The position numbers and the translations under genes were made by a program. Below, one piece after another: positions 15,463 to 24,755 of a stretch of DNA of 43,171 nucleotides; positions within the stretch are counted from its first letter, which is position 1; each line of letters begins with the position of its first letter. The notes under the pieces are model-generated. The model was not told where the DNA came from, did not search any database, and saw only the letters and a list, made by a program, of their open reading frames with translations. The stretch spans positions 1 through 43,171 of the forward strand of contig JAISER010000018.1 in assembly GCA_031263985.1 (NCBI GenBank). The letters run 5' to 3'. The stretch comes from Clostridiales bacterium (lineage in GTDB: Bacteria; Bacillota; Clostridia; Lachnospirales; JAISER01).

Positions 15463-15956
15463 CGGCGGGCGGCGTCACGCGCGTGGGAATAGGGTACGAC
15501 GCGCACAGATTGTCAGAAGGCCGCCCTCTTGTGCTGGGCGGCGTCGTAATACCGTTTGAAAAAGGTTTGCTGGGGCATTCCGACGCGGACGTTTTAACGC
15601 ACGCCGTGATGGACGCGCTTTTGGGCGCCGCTTGTTTGGGAGATATAGGGAAATTTTTTCCTGACTCGCAGGCTGAGTTGAAGGGCGCGAGCAGTTTGGC
15701 TCTTCTAAAAGAGGTTTCGCGGATGCTGACAAAAGAGGGTTTTAAAGTCATTAACGCGGACGCGGTGATAGCCGCGCAGGCGCCGAAGCTGTCGCCATAT
15801 ATTGAAGACATGCGGTCTAATATATCGAAGATATTAAACGCGCCCGTATGCGTAAAGGCTACGACGGAGGAAGGCATGGGCTTTACGGGTTCGGGCGAAG
15901 GCATGGCGGCGCGCGCCGTATGTCTGCTGGGGAGCGTTGGAAATGAAGATTTATAA
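15459..15956 (+). CDS. ispF: 2-C-methyl-D-erythritol 2,4-cyclodiphosphate synthase IspF
   Basis: IspF catalyses the cyclisation step of the non-mevalonate isoprenoid pathway, which also uses the ispH product encoded near 25514. The 165-residue protein shows the Asp/His metal pair in [38 protein letters not shown] in the core, and [16 protein letters not shown] at the C-terminus. The start is uncertain: TTG at 15459 overlaps the apt stop and gives a short normal leader, while GTG at 15483 would start MGIGYD. The TTG fits translational coupling better. Confidence 0.94.
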   Translation: MTAGGVTRVGIGYDAHRLSEGRPLVLGGVVIPFEKGLLGHSDADVLTHAVMDALLGAACLGDIGKFFPDSQAELKGASSLALLKEVSRMLTKEGFKVINADAVIAAQAPKLSPYIEDMRSNISKILNAPVCVKATTEEGMGFTGSGEGMAARAVCLLGSVGNEDL

Positions 15957-17340
15957 CACGATGACGCGGAGAAAAGAAGAATTCGTTCCGCTGGAAGCCA
16001 ACAGGGTGAAAATGTATTCTTGCGGTCCGACGGTGTATAACTTTATACACATAGGCAATGCCAGACCGATGGTTGTGTTCGACACGGTAAGGAGATATTT
16101 CGAGCGCAAGGGATATGACGTCGTTTATGTCACGAATTTTACCGATGTGGACGATAAAATAATAAACAGGGCCAATGAGGAAGGCGTCAGCGCGCGCGCA
16201 ATCGCCGACAAGTATATCGCGGAGGTCATAAAGGACGAAGAGGGGCTTAACATACGGCCGCCGACGCGCAGACCCCGCGTGACTGACGAGATGGAAGCCA
16301 TACTTGACATGATAGGCGAGTTGATTGACAAAGGGTACGCCTATGAAAAAAACGCGACGGTATACTTTGACGCGAAAAAATTCAAGCGCTATGGGAAGCT
16401 CAGCGGGAAAAACATTGATGAACTGGAGTCCGGGTCAAGGGTGGAGGCTGACGGCGCGAAACGTAACGCGTCTGACTTCGTCTTATGGAAACCCGCTAAA
16501 CCCGGCGAGCCGAAGTGGCCGTCACGCTGGGGAGAAGGCCGGCCGGGCTGGCATATAGAATGCTCCGCGATGGTGAAGAGGTTTCTAGGCGACTCGATAG
16601 ATATTCACGCGGGGGGCGAGGACCTGATATTCCCGCACCATGAGAACGAAATAGCTCAAAGCGAGTGCGCCAACGGCGCGATGTTCGTAAAATACTGGAT
16701 GCACAACGGCTTTTTGAATATAGATAATCAAAAGATGTCTAAATCGTCGGGCAATTTTTTTACAGTCAGAGAGATTGTCAGAAAATTTTCATATGACGTT
16801 ATACGCTTTTTTATATTAAGCGCTCACTATAGAGCCCCGCTCAATTTCAGCGAGGAAACGATCGGACATGCCGAGAACGGTCTCGCCCGTATCGCGAATT
16901 GCTTGAAGGCGCTCGATTATATCGTGAAAAACGTTGACAAAGAGGAGATGACGGAGGAGGAAAGAGAAAACGCGAAAAAGATAGACGTCTTCGTAAATAA
17001 TTTTGAGAAGGCTATGGAGGATGACTTTAATACGGCGGACGCCATATCGTCAATATTTGAGCTTGTAAAGTTCGCCAATATAAACGTAGGGGAAGAATCG
17101 TCGAAAGAATTCGCGCGTATGACGCTGGACAACGTTTCGGCGCTTTGCGACGCGCTGGGCTTGCGCTTGCGCGAACGCAAAGAAGCCGTTGACGAGCGTT
17201 TTATAGAGGAAAAGATAGCCGAACGGCAAAAGGCGCGCGAAAGCAAAGATTACGCCAGAGCTGACGCCATACGCTCTGAGCTTAAAGCTATGGGCGTGAC
17301 CATAGACGATACGGCGGTGGGCGTCAGATGGACTACGTAA
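15943..17340 (+). CDS. cysS: Cysteinyl-tRNA synthetase
   Basis: CysS charges tRNA-Cys. The 465-residue protein has normal length, zinc ligand C27 in YSCGPTVYN and HIGN at 36-39. GWHIECSAM and [10 protein letters not shown] form the zinc site, with the KMSKS loop in [11 protein letters not shown]. The C-terminal helical region contains [18 protein letters not shown]. The ATG at 15943 has GGGGAGCG upstream and overlaps the ispF end by 14 bases; an in-frame TTG six bases earlier sits on that binding site. IspF-CysS-MrnC-RlmB-YacP-SigH is a recurrent Bacillota order. Confidence 0.97.
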   Translation: MKIYNTMTRRKEEFVPLEANRVKMYSCGPTVYNFIHIGNARPMVVFDTVRRYFERKGYDVVYVTNFTDVDDKIINRANEEGVSARAIADKYIAEVIKDEEGLNIRPPTRRPRVTDEMEAILDMIGELIDKGYAYEKNATVYFDAKKFKRYGKLSGKNIDELESGSRVEADGAKRNASDFVLWKPAKPGEPKWPSRWGEGRPGWHIECSAMVKRFLGDSIDIHAGGEDLIFPHHENEIAQSECANGAMFVKYWMHNGFLNIDNQKMSKSSGNFFTVREIVRKFSYDVIRFFILSAHYRAPLNFSEETIGHAENGLARIANCLKALDYIVKNVDKEEMTEEERENAKKIDVFVNNFEKAMEDDFNTADAISSIFELVKFANINVGEESSKEFARMTLDNVSALCDALGLRLRERKEAVDERFIEEKIAERQKARESKDYARADAIRSELKAMGVTIDDTAVGVRWTT

Positions 17341-17714
17341 AATGTTCCGCGCTTAACTTGGCGTATTTAGGCGACGCCGTTTTTGAGCTATTCGTGCGCG
17401 AAAGGCTTTTAAAAACGGCGAACGCGCCGGTAGGAAAGCGAAATGAAGCCGCCAGGCGCGTAGTGAACGCGAAAGCGCAGGCGCGGATGTACTTTAAAAT
17501 ATTCGACGAACTCACCGAAGCTGAAAAGGCCGTTTTAAAGCGCGGACGCAACGCCCACGCGCGCTCCAGAGCCAAGAGCGCCGATGTTTTGGAATATCGG
17601 CGAGCCACGGCGCTTGAGACGCTTTTAGGCTTTTTATACTTGGACGGAAACGTGGAAAGGCTCAACTTTATAGTGGAAAAATGTATGGAAGGTGAACTGT
17701 GTGACGCCTTATAA
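17328..17714 (+). CDS. mrnC: Mini-ribonuclease III
   Basis: MrnC is an RNase III catalytic domain without the double-stranded RNA-binding domain; it matures 23S rRNA ends in Bacillota. The 128-residue protein has LNLAYLGDAVFELFVRERL with the catalytic Asp, then ARRVVNAKAQARMY, GRNAHARSRAK and ALETLLGFLYLDGN. It overlaps the cysS end by 13 bases and the rlmB start by 14, so it is part of a tightly packed operon. Confidence 0.95.
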   Translation: MDYVKCSALNLAYLGDAVFELFVRERLLKTANAPVGKRNEAARRVVNAKAQARMYFKIFDELTEAEKAVLKRGRNAHARSRAKSADVLEYRRATALETLLGFLYLDGNVERLNFIVEKCMEGELCDAL

Positions 17715-18474
17715 AAACGGCTTTAGAGACGACGAGTACGAGTCGAAACGGCTTGAGGGACGCAACGTCATTTTAGAGGCTTTAAAAAACGGCGCGCCGC
17801 TTGACAAAATTTTCATAAAGAAAGGCGAGATCGAGGGGACGCTGAGGATTATAAAGGCTATGGCGCGCGATATAGGCGTGCCTGTATGCGAAACTGATAA
17901 GGTTAAGCTGGACTTTATGTCGCGCGCGGGCAGTCATCAGGGAGTCATCGCCACGCTATCGTCGCGCGAATATGTCGAGACGGAGGACATTCTCGCGGCG
18001 GCGGAAGAAAAGGGCGAGCAGCCTTTTATATTAGCTCTGGATGGAATGACTGACCCGCGAAATTTCGGCGCTATAATACGAAGCGCTGACGCCTTCGGCG
18101 TTCACGGCGTTATAACGACGAAAAGACGTTCGGCCGGTCTTACGGCGGCGGCGAGCAAAGCGGCGGCGGGCGCGGCGGAGTACGCGCTTGTCGCGCGCGC
18201 GCCGAATTTGGCGGGCGAAATCGATAAGCTTAAAAAACGCGGACTTTGGGTAGCGTACGCCGACGCGCGCGGGGAACCGATAAGCGCCGCGCGGCTGGAC
18301 GGCCCTCTCGCTGTGGTAATAGGCGGCGAAGGCGGCGGCGTAAGCGCGCTTACGCGTAAGAAATGCGATTTTAACGTGTCAATTCCTATGCTCGGGCATA
18401 TTCCGTCGCTTAACGCGTCTGTCGCGGCGGCCATCATAATGTATGAAGTTTCACGGCGACGGCGCGGGGAATGA
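17701..18474 (+). CDS. rlmB: 23S rRNA (guanosine-2251-2'-O)-methyltransferase RlmB (TrmH/SpoU family)
   Basis: A SPOUT-class RNA ribose methyltransferase of 257 residues. The N-terminal substrate-binding part has RLEGRNVILEALKNG. The knotted domain has motif 1 DPRNFGAIIRSADAFG, motif 2 VVIGGEGGGVS and motif 3 IPMLGHIPSLNASVAAAIIMYE. GTG at 17701 is chosen because GAAGGTG lies about six bases upstream; the in-frame GTG at 17692 overlaps that site. The overlap with yacP is ATGA. Specificity for G2251 is inferred from operon position and the N-terminal domain. Confidence 0.93.
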   Translation: MTPYKNGFRDDEYESKRLEGRNVILEALKNGAPLDKIFIKKGEIEGTLRIIKAMARDIGVPVCETDKVKLDFMSRAGSHQGVIATLSSREYVETEDILAAAEEKGEQPFILALDGMTDPRNFGAIIRSADAFGVHGVITTKRRSAGLTAAASKAAAGAAEYALVARAPNLAGEIDKLKKRGLWVAYADARGEPISAARLDGPLAVVIGGEGGGVSALTRKKCDFNVSIPMLGHIPSLNASVAAAIIMYEVSRRRRGE

Positions 18475-19007
18475 ACGCGGCGGGAAAGCTAGAATATCTT
18501 TTAGTGGACGGGTATAACATTATTTTCTCTTGGAAGGAACTGGCGTCAGACGCCGAATCTTCGCTCGATTGCGCGCGCGTCAGACTGATGGATATTTTAA
18601 GCGATTTTCAAGGCTTTACCGGCTATGAGATAATACTGGCGTTTGACGCGCATCGGGTGGAAAAAAACGTTGAAAGATCGTATCAGTATGGGAATATAAC
18701 GGTTGTGTATACAAGAGAAGCTGAAACGGCGGACAGTTACATAGAGCGCTCGGCGAAAAAACTTGCCGGAAGATACGGCGTCACTGTGGCGACGGACGAC
18801 AAGCTGGAGCAGATTATTATAATAAGCGGGGGCGCCCGGCGCATTTCCGCGGCAGCGCTCTCAAGGCTTGTAAAGGACGCGAGAAAGACTATTGAAATCG
18901 ATTATATAAAGAAAAGACCCGCTAAAAACAATATGCTGGTTGACAACATTGACGCGGACACGGTGAAACAATTGGAGCGTATGAGGCGAAACGGCGAAAA
19001 GGGGTAA
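18471..19007 (+). CDS. YacP-like NYN-domain RNase (Rae1 family)
   Basis: The 178-residue product is a NYN/PIN-like nuclease. Acidic residues lie in LLVDGYNIIFSW (D14), ILAFDAHRV and AETADSYIERSAKKL, and ATDDKLEQIIIISGGARR is typical. In Bacillus the family member Rae1 cuts mRNA on the ribosome. Position after rlmB and before sigH is the standard order. It overlaps rlmB by four bases and ends just before the sigH binding site. Confidence 0.92.
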   Translation: MNAAGKLEYLLVDGYNIIFSWKELASDAESSLDCARVRLMDILSDFQGFTGYEIILAFDAHRVEKNVERSYQYGNITVVYTREAETADSYIERSAKKLAGRYGVTVATDDKLEQIIIISGGARRISAAALSRLVKDARKTIEIDYIKKRPAKNNMLVDNIDADTVKQLERMRRNGEKG

Positions 19008-19010
19008 CCT

Positions 19011-19652
19011 ATGGCTATGCTAAAAGATAAATACGCGGCTATGAATGACGGAACGCTTTTAGATCGCATAAACGCGGGCGATGGCGCCGCGCGGGACTAT
19101 CTGATAGGCAGATATAAAAACATGGTCAAAATTAAAACGCGGCAATACTTTATAGTGGGCGCCGACCGCGAAGATCTTGTGCAAGAAGGCATGATAGGAC
19201 TGTACAAGGCGATTCGCGATTATGACGACGCCAAAAACGTGTCTTTTTATACCTTTGCGGAGTTATGCGTGACAAGGCAGATGATTACGGCCATAAAAGC
19301 GGCTACGCGCCAAAAGCACACGCCGCTTAATCATTATGTGTCGCTGAACGCGCCCGTATTCGATGACGACAGCGATACGTATTTGGATATGCTGTCGGAA
19401 AGCCGCGTTACAAGCCCGGAGGAGACGCTCATCGGCAGAGAGGATAAACTCTACATAGAGAGGCGTATTGAAGAGGCGTTAAGCGTATTTGAGTGCCGCG
19501 TTTTGTCGTTGTATCTACAGGGCAAGAGCTATGCCGAAATAGCGAAGTTTTTGTCTAAAGACGAAAAGTCGGTGGATAACGCCATACAGAGGGTGCGAAG
19601 AAAAGTAGACAAAATTATACGCAGGAAAAGACTTGACGCCTGGACGGGATAA
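19011..19652 (+). CDS. sigH: RNA polymerase sigma factor SigH (sigma-70 family, sporulation/competence type)
   Basis: The 213-residue protein has region 2 around GADREDLVQEGMIGLYKAIRDYD and SFYTFAELCVTRQMITAIKAATRQKH. Region 4 is LQGKSYAEIAKFLSKDEKSVDNAIQRVRRKV. Length and the EDLVQEGMIGLYKAI block match SigH of sporulating Bacillota, which controls entry into stationary phase. The AAAGGGG binding site is well placed. This supports a spore-former lineage but does not prove sporulation, because SigH is retained in some non-sporulating relatives. Confidence 0.93.
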   Translation: MAMLKDKYAAMNDGTLLDRINAGDGAARDYLIGRYKNMVKIKTRQYFIVGADREDLVQEGMIGLYKAIRDYDDAKNVSFYTFAELCVTRQMITAIKAATRQKHTPLNHYVSLNAPVFDDDSDTYLDMLSESRVTSPEETLIGREDKLYIERRIEEALSVFECRVLSLYLQGKSYAEIAKFLSKDEKSVDNAIQRVRRKVDKIIRRKRLDAWTG

Positions 19653-19674
19653 AAATTTTTAAGTTGGTGATATT

Positions 19675-20058
19675 ATGCGAATTCATGAATCCGGTGAAAA
19701 TTATCTGGAGACGATATTGCTCTTGAAAAACAAGAGCGGTTTCGTGCGCGCCGTGGACATAGCGAACGCTATGGATTTTACGAAGCCTAGCGTCAGCCGC
19801 GCCATGAGCATATTGAAAGAGGAAGGGTATATTACTATCGAGAAGTACGGTAACATAGAGTTTACCGAAAAAGGTCTGCGAAAGGCTAACGATGTTTATG
19901 AACGGCATAATATCATAACCGGCTTTTTAGTCATGACTCTTGGCGTGGACGAAGAAACGGCGTCTATAGACGCTTGTAAGATGGAACACATTGTAGGTCA
20001 TGACATTTTTGAGAATATGAAGAAATTCGTAAAAGCTAATGGCGCTCATAACGACTGA
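19675..20058 (+). CDS. DtxR/MntR-family metal-dependent repressor
   Basis: A 127-residue regulator with an N-terminal winged helix: ESGENYLETILLLKNKSGFVRAVDIANAMDFTKPSVSRAMSILKEEGYI, then FTEKG. The metal-binding and dimerisation region has ERHNIITGFLVMTLGVDEETASIDACKMEHIVGHDIF. Asp, Glu, Cys and His residues stand where MntR/IdeR place ligands. It lacks the C-terminal SH3-like domain, as in MntR. Mn or Fe specificity cannot be decided, and no transporter gene is adjacent. Confidence 0.9.
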   Translation: MRIHESGENYLETILLLKNKSGFVRAVDIANAMDFTKPSVSRAMSILKEEGYITIEKYGNIEFTEKGLRKANDVYERHNIITGFLVMTLGVDEETASIDACKMEHIVGHDIFENMKKFVKANGAHND

Positions 20059-20143
20059 TTTTTTTATTTATTGACGAAGCGCTCGGTCAGGCTCTGTCGT
20101 CCTCAAGGTCCAAAAGATGCTTAACCCGATTTGTAACCCCTTA

Positions 20144-20170
20144 AAACGATATGGAAGCATATCGTTTTTT
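20144..20170 (+). terminator. Rho-independent terminator after the sigH/MntR-like run
   Basis: AAACGATATG (20144-20153) and CATATCGTTT (20158-20167) pair across a GAAG loop and run into a T tract to 20170. It is a textbook terminator about 85 bases past the MntR-like stop. Confidence 0.85.
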
Positions 20171-20528
20171 CCTTATATGCATTCGCCGCTCAATAATAAA
20201 AACGCATAATTATACGCTTAGGATTCGTCAAACAATAAATTGACGGAATTTCACGCCGCGATTTCGTCGTCAGGCAAGGCGGAGGAAGGAGACATACCCG
20301 GGGCGGTATGGCGACCGACGACAACGCGGCCTGACGGCGAAAGGGCAAGTGAAAAACATCAAGATATCGCTTGGCGAGTTCTTTTAAAGCGAGATCTTAA
20401 ACAGGCTCTTACAACGCTCGCTTTCGCGGACCGCTCAGAAACGACGCCGGATTTCCACAAAGCGCCATGACGCTTTACGCCGCGATATTCAACCGCCGCC
20501 AGCGCCGCCGCCGATACAAAATAATTTC
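20171..20528. other. Intergenic region before the yceD promoter
   Basis: This 358-base stretch has no believable gene. It contains an 8-bp inverted repeat CGTCAGGC/GCCTGACG spanning about 20272-20337, the repeat A fragment at 20385-20409, and a GC-rich run before the promoter. A short open frame at 20240-20470 has no ribosome binding site or familiar sequence. Confidence 0.5.
20385..20409 (+). repeat. Repeat family A, end fragment A4
   Basis: TTAAAGCGAGATCTT followed by AAACAGGCTCT matches the right end of family A. The rest of the element is missing or too diverged to see. Confidence 0.5.
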
Positions 20529-20557
20529 TTGACAAATAATATTTTACTGCGTATACT
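20529..20557 (+). promoter_or_regulatory. Sigma-A promoter of the yceD-rpmF-plsX-acpP-rnc operon
   Basis: A perfect -35 TTGACA (20529-20534), a 17-base spacer, and -10 TATACT (20552-20557). The leader to the yceD start is about 50 bases. This is the best-matching promoter seen in the window. Confidence 0.85.
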
Positions 20558-20613
20558 TTTACGGTGTATCGCGGAGCGTTAACGCGGCGACGGGTTAAGA
20601 GGGCTATATAATT

Positions 20614-21108
20614 ATGATTATATCCTTGAAAAACACGGAAGAGGGTCAAGCCGTCACCGTTAATGCAATCGAAACGTTTGACGTCCCCGAGTCGTACGGA
20701 TTAACCGAAAACGCGGTGTCTTGCGATGTGCGGGCGACAATCGTTAAGCGGGGCGACGGATATGACATGAAAGGAACTATAGCCGCGCGCGTTTTTCTTT
20801 TATGCGCTCGCTGCCTGCGTGAGACAGTCTTCGATATTTTGGCCGAGATAGACGAACGGCTTATAACCGCCGCTGGAGAAGATATTGACGACGACGTAAT
20901 CTATGTGAAGAACGAGGTTATCGACATCAAGCCGGCGCTGAAAGCCGCTTTGCTTTTGAATATTCCCATGAAAACGCTATGCGGTGACGATTGCAAGGGT
21001 CTTTGCGAAAAATGCGGTTTTAATCTGAACGATGGGGCGCATGGGGACTGTGAAAAGGAAATTGATCCGCGGCTCGCTAAGCTTTCGCAGATTCAAAAGG
21101 AGGTGTGA
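20614..21108 (+). CDS. YceD/DUF177 family protein (23S rRNA accumulation protein)
   Basis: The 164-residue product belongs to the YceD family, always found before rpmF. Bacterial and plastid relatives are needed for 23S rRNA accumulation. It has the cysteine pair LCARCLRE and a C-terminal CGDDCKGLCEKCGFNLNDG cluster that probably binds zinc. It is the first gene after the strong promoter and ends three bases before rpmF, with AAAGGAGGTG between stop and start. Confidence 0.92.
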   Translation: MIISLKNTEEGQAVTVNAIETFDVPESYGLTENAVSCDVRATIVKRGDGYDMKGTIAARVFLLCARCLRETVFDILAEIDERLITAAGEDIDDDVIYVKNEVIDIKPALKAALLLNIPMKTLCGDDCKGLCEKCGFNLNDGAHGDCEKEIDPRLAKLSQIQKEV

Positions 21109-21111
21109 ACG

Positions 21112-21294
21112 ATGTCTATTTGCCCGAAAGGAAAACATTCTAAAGGCAGACGTGACAAAAGAAAGGCTCAGACGTGGAAGATCGCTTTGCCGGCTCTTGC
21201 GGAGTGCATAAAATGCGGCGAACTTATGCGCGCGCATCGCGTTTGTAAGGCGTGCGGCTCTTATAACAGGAAAGAGATTTTGGAAGTCAAGTGA
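21112..21294 (+). CDS. rpmF: 50S ribosomal protein L32
   Basis: L32 is a small zinc-binding large-subunit protein. The 60-residue product has HSKGRRDKRKAQ near the N-terminus, then CIKCGE and CKACGSY as the four zinc cysteines. Its N-terminus, MSICPKGKHSKG, differs from the common MAVPKRKTSKA but aligns with it. The stop overlaps the plsX ATG by one base. Confidence 0.95.
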   Translation: MSICPKGKHSKGRRDKRKAQTWKIALPALAECIKCGELMRAHRVCKACGSYNRKEILEVK

Positions 21295-22316
21295 TGGAAA
21301 AGGCGATAAACATAGCGGTTGACGCTATGGGCGGGGATAAAGCGCCGACGGAAATTATAAAAGGCGCGTTGAAGGCGCTTGAGTTTGAAGGCGTAAACGT
21401 TACGCTTGTAGGGCGAAAAGACGTCATCGAAAAGGAGTTGAAACGTCATTCCTATGACGCTGTTCGAGTTTCGACGGTTCACGCGAGCGAAATAGTGGGC
21501 ATGTCCGAAACGCCTACGGTCGTTTTGAAACAAAAAAAGGATTCGTCAATGATGGTAGGGTTGAGACTCCTTAAGGAAAAAAACGCTGACGCTTTCGTGT
21601 CAGCCGGCAATACAGGCGCGCTGCTGTCGGGCGCGATGATGGTCGTCGGCAGGCTTAAAGGCGTTGAAAGGCCGGCTTTGGCTGTGTCCATGCCGACGGA
21701 ACGGGGATTTTCGCTGATTATCGACTGCGGAGCTAACATGGACGCGAAGCCGTCGTACCTTAAACAGTTCGGCGAAATGGGTTCGATATATATGGAGACG
21801 GTTTTAAATGTCGAAGCGCCTAAAATAGCGCTCGCTAACATAGGCGTCGAAAAAGAAAAGGGCAACGCTCTGACAAAAGGGGCTTATGAGGCGCTCTCAG
21901 GCGTTTCGGGAATAAATTTTATAGGCAACATAGAAGCGAGAGATATACCTAGGGGATGCGCCGACGTGATAATATGCGACGCGTTCACGGGAAATATAAT
22001 ATTAAAATACAGCGAAGGGTTCGCCAAGTCGTTTTTAGCTATGATGAAGCGTGAGCTTATGTCTTCGGCGCTGTCCAGATTCGGAGCGTTTATCGCGAGT
22101 GGCGGCTTTAGGGCGATGAAAAAGAAGTTCAACGCCGACGAGATAGGCGGCGCGCCGTTTTTGGGAGTTTCCGGCGTCGTGGTAAAAGCGCATGGCAGCT
22201 CCGGCTCGCGCGCGATGAGAGGGGCTATCGCGCAGTGCGCGGCTTTCGTAAGAAATGATTTTATAGAAAAGCTTGAATTTCAAATTTTAAAAGGAGAGCG
22301 TAATAATGGAGTTTGA
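21294..22316 (+). CDS. plsX: Phosphate acyltransferase PlsX
   Basis: PlsX converts acyl-ACP to acyl phosphate for phospholipid synthesis at the membrane. The 340-residue protein shows [16 protein letters not shown] near the N-terminus, [45 protein letters not shown] and [18 protein letters not shown] at 21294 is chosen; a GTG three bases earlier is also possible. It is followed by acpP with an 11-base overlap, keeping the acyl carrier next to the enzyme that uses it. Confidence 0.96.
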   Translation: MEKAINIAVDAMGGDKAPTEIIKGALKALEFEGVNVTLVGRKDVIEKELKRHSYDAVRVSTVHASEIVGMSETPTVVLKQKKDSSMMVGLRLLKEKNADAFVSAGNTGALLSGAMMVVGRLKGVERPALAVSMPTERGFSLIIDCGANMDAKPSYLKQFGEMGSIYMETVLNVEAPKIALANIGVEKEKGNALTKGAYEALSGVSGINFIGNIEARDIPRGCADVIICDAFTGNIILKYSEGFAKSFLAMMKRELMSSALSRFGAFIASGGFRAMKKKFNADEIGGAPFLGVSGVVVKAHGSSGSRAMRGAIAQCAAFVRNDFIEKLEFQILKGERNNGV

Positions 22317-22539
22317 AAAAGTCAAGGCTATAATTGCGGAACAGATGAACATTGAAGAGGATAAGATCACCCCTGAGTCGTCGTTCACGGAAGATCTTGG
22401 CGCCGATTCCCTGGATATATTCCAGATTATATCCGAGCTGGAAGAGGAGTTTGGCATAGAAGTTTCCACTGAGGACGCGGAAAAGATTAAAACCGTGGGT
22501 GACGCTGTAAACTACATTTCTGAAAAGGCTAACGGGTAA
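22306..22539 (+). CDS. acpP: Acyl carrier protein
   Basis: The 77-residue acidic protein carries the phosphopantetheine attachment serine S35 in DLGADSLD. The four-helix layout is typical ([34 protein letters not shown]). AAAGGAG lies upstream. It sits between plsX and rnc, as in most Bacillota. Confidence 0.97.
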   Translation: MEFEKVKAIIAEQMNIEEDKITPESSFTEDLGADSLDIFQIISELEEEFGIEVSTEDAEKIKTVGDAVNYISEKANG

Positions 22540-22541
22540 AG

Positions 22542-23234
22542 ATGGACTTCGCGCAAAAGATAGGCTATACGTTTAAGGATGACAGGTTGCTTATTCAGGC
22601 CCTTACGCATAGTTCTTACGCGAACGAACATGGCCTTGACTACGATTACGAAAGACTTGAGTTTTTAGGCGACGCTGTATTGGAACTGCTTGTAAGCGAG
22701 TTGCTTTTTAAGAAGTTTCCTGGCATGAGCGAAGGCGACTTGACTAAAAAACGGGCGGTGCTGGTTTGTGAGGCGAGCTTGGCTAAAATAGCCATGGATA
22801 TCGGGGTCGGTAAGCGAATGCGCCTTGGGCGCGGCGAGGAACAGAGCGGCGGACGTTGCAGAGAGTCGATGTTGTGCGATGTTTTCGAGGCTGTTATAGG
22901 CGCTGTATATATAGACGGAGGCGCGCGCGCCGCTAAAAAAACGGTGTCGTCCATTATGAAGCGCTTTTTGAGCGATGATAGAAGCGCTTTACACGACTAT
23001 AAGACAGTTTTACAGGAGACGTTGCAAAAAGAGTCATCTAGTCCGATAGTATACAAAATAATAGACGAAGTCGGGCCGGCGCACCAGAAACGTTTTTGCG
23101 CTCAGGTTAGTTTTGGCGGAAGGGCGCTTGGAACGGGACGAGGCAAGACAAAAAAAGAAGCTGAGCAAAACGCCGCTTTTTTCGCTGTTGAAAATTTGTC
23201 CGGAAATGGAATGTTTACAGACCAAAAGGCATAA
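22542..23234 (+). CDS. rnc: Ribonuclease III
   Basis: RNase III cleaves double-stranded RNA in rRNA maturation and mRNA turnover. The 230-residue protein has the signature YERLEFLGDAVLELLVS, the second catalytic region CDVFEAVIGAVYID, and a C-terminal double-stranded RNA-binding domain (TVLQETLQKESS to AEQNAAFFAVENL). It starts three bases after the acpP stop. Its stop codon lies inside the stem of the terminator that follows. Confidence 0.96.
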   Translation: MDFAQKIGYTFKDDRLLIQALTHSSYANEHGLDYDYERLEFLGDAVLELLVSELLFKKFPGMSEGDLTKKRAVLVCEASLAKIAMDIGVGKRMRLGRGEEQSGGRCRESMLCDVFEAVIGAVYIDGGARAAKKTVSSIMKRFLSDDRSALHDYKTVLQETLQKESSSPIVYKIIDEVGPAHQKRFCAQVSFGGRALGTGRGKTKKEAEQNAAFFAVENLSGNGMFTDQKA

Positions 23235-23260
23235 GGGCGTTGCGCTTACTATGCCTTTTT
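23224..23260 (+). terminator. Rho-independent terminator after rnc
   Basis: AAAAGGCATAAG (23224-23235) pairs with CTTA-C-TATGCCTTTT, which runs into TTTTTATA. The rnc TAA is part of the left arm. It marks the end of the yceD operon. Confidence 0.75.
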
Positions 23261-23379
23261 ATATTACCAAAAGACCGAAGGACTGCATTTAAATTAAAAA
23301 ATCCCATTGTCGTTTCTCCGCAAGGCTTTATACATACCTGTAATTATAAAGCGACGAGCTGTCCAATAATGTCTCTTGC

Positions 23380-23468
23380 CGGCGCGAAGCGCGGGAAGGG
23401 TTCCTAAGGGACGAAGTCCCTTAGCTGGGGGCGTTGTTGGTGGACGGAGTCCCCCGAGGTCTTTAAAA
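23380..23468. repeat. Hairpin-rich intergenic element, partly similar to repeat C
   Basis: It contains a perfect 9-bp hairpin CTAAGGGAC-GAA-GTCCCTTAG and a longer GC stem. It ends GGACGGAGTCCCCCGAGGTCTTT, which resembles the reversed C-family segment GGCGGAGTCCCAAGGTCTTT. No recognisable protein frame lies in the roughly 290-base gap before the flavoprotein gene. Confidence 0.45.
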
Positions 23469-23526
23469 ATACGTAGTTTTCCAAAGCCTCACGACAAAAC
23501 AATAATGAACGGGAATGAGCGCGCGT

Positions 23527-24753
23527 ATGAAAAATGTGGTCGTGATAGGCGGAGGCCCGGCGGGCATTATGGCGGCGGGCGCCGCGGCTCGGCGCGGAGC
23601 TAGCGTCACGCTGCTTGAAAAGAATGACAGGCTGGGCCGAAAATTATATATAACGGGTAAGGGGCGATGCAATATTACGAACGCCTCGGACCCGGAGACT
23701 CTTATACAAAACGTCGCGACCAACGCGAGGTTTATGTATCCGTCGTTTTACGCGTTTGGGTCGGACGACGTCATAAGGTTTTTTAAAGATTTGGGCCTTG
23801 TCACGAAAGTCGAACGCGGCGGACGGGTTTTCCCCGCATCGGATAAATCTAGCGACGTAGTGGACGCGCTCGGCGCTTTTCTGAAGAAAGCGCGCGTGAA
23901 TACGAGACTCGGATGCAAAGCGCGGGGCGTTTTAATAAAAAACGGAAAAGTGATCGGCGTAAAGACGGCAAGCGGCGAAACTGTGGGAGCGGACGCGGCG
24001 GTCGTGTCCACGGGCGGCATGTCTTATCCGCTTACGGGCAGCGACGGGGACGGCTATCGTTTCGCCAAGGAGTCAGGACATACGATATCGCCGCCGCGCC
24101 CGTCTCTTACGCCGATCATCGTCAAAGAGCGATTCGACCTGGAAGGACTGTCGCTGAGAAACGTTGAGATCACAGCTAAGATACTGAAAAAAATCGTCTA
24201 TAAGTCTATGGGCGAGATGGTTTTTACGGCGCGCGGCGTGTCGGGACCGCTAATACTTACGTTGAGTCGGGTTATAATAGGCAAGTATGGATTAAACCCT
24301 GAAATAAACATAGACTTAAAGCCCGCGCTGACCGAAAGAGAGCTTGACGCCCGCGTTTTACGCGACTTCACGGACCGCGCGAACAGAGATTTCGGAAATG
24401 GGCTTGACGGGCTGCTTCCGCGCAAGATTATACCGGCGGTCATTGACGTTTGCGATATACCGCCGGGAAAAAAGATAAGGGATATCACTAAAGAAGAACG
24501 CGCCGGGCTTGTCAGAGCGCTCAAGGGCTTTAAGCTGACGGCCGTCGGCTCGGGCGGGTTTGACGAGGCCATTGTAACGAAAGGCGGAGTGAACGTCTCT
24601 GAAGTCAAACCGGCGACTATGGAGTCGCGTTTGGTCGGAGGACTTTATTTCGCGGGAGAGACGCTGGATGTGGACGGCTTTACGGGAGGGTATAATTTGC
24701 AAATAGCGTTTTCAACCGGATGGGCCGCGGGCGACAGCGCGGGAGGGGATTAG
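23527..24753 (+). CDS. NAD(P)/FAD-dependent oxidoreductase of the HI0933/YhiN/BaiN family
   Basis: A flavoprotein of about 408 residues. The N-terminal Rossmann motif VVVIGGGPAGIMAAGAAARRG is followed by LLEKNDRLGRKLYITGKGRCNITN, diagnostic for the family. VVSTGGMSYPLTGSDGDGYRFA and the C-terminal GLYFAGETLDVDGFTGGYNLQIAFSTGWAAG complete the FAD site. Some relatives reduce bile-acid intermediates, but most have no known substrate. ATG at 23527 gives the usual MKNVVVIGGG start; ATG at 23515 would add four residues and has no better binding site. It ends two bases before cmk. Confidence 0.9.
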   Translation: MKNVVVIGGGPAGIMAAGAAARRGASVTLLEKNDRLGRKLYITGKGRCNITNASDPETLIQNVATNARFMYPSFYAFGSDDVIRFFKDLGLVTKVERGGRVFPASDKSSDVVDALGAFLKKARVNTRLGCKARGVLIKNGKVIGVKTASGETVGADAAVVSTGGMSYPLTGSDGDGYRFAKESGHTISPPRPSLTPIIVKERFDLEGLSLRNVEITAKILKKIVYKSMGEMVFTARGVSGPLILTLSRVIIGKYGLNPEINIDLKPALTERELDARVLRDFTDRANRDFGNGLDGLLPRKIIPAVIDVCDIPPGKKIRDITKEERAGLVRALKGFKLTAVGSGGFDEAIVTKGGVNVSEVKPATMESRLVGGLYFAGETLDVDGFTGGYNLQIAFSTGWAAGDSAGGD

Positions 24754-24755
24754 GT

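Noticed and set aside
20240..20470. 76-codon open frame before the yceD promoter
   Set aside because: No binding site, no recognisable sequence, and it includes a repeat A fragment.
23376..23603. 75-codon open frame overlapping the flavoprotein start
   Set aside because: It is made of hairpin-rich intergenic DNA and runs into the first codons of the real gene in another frame.
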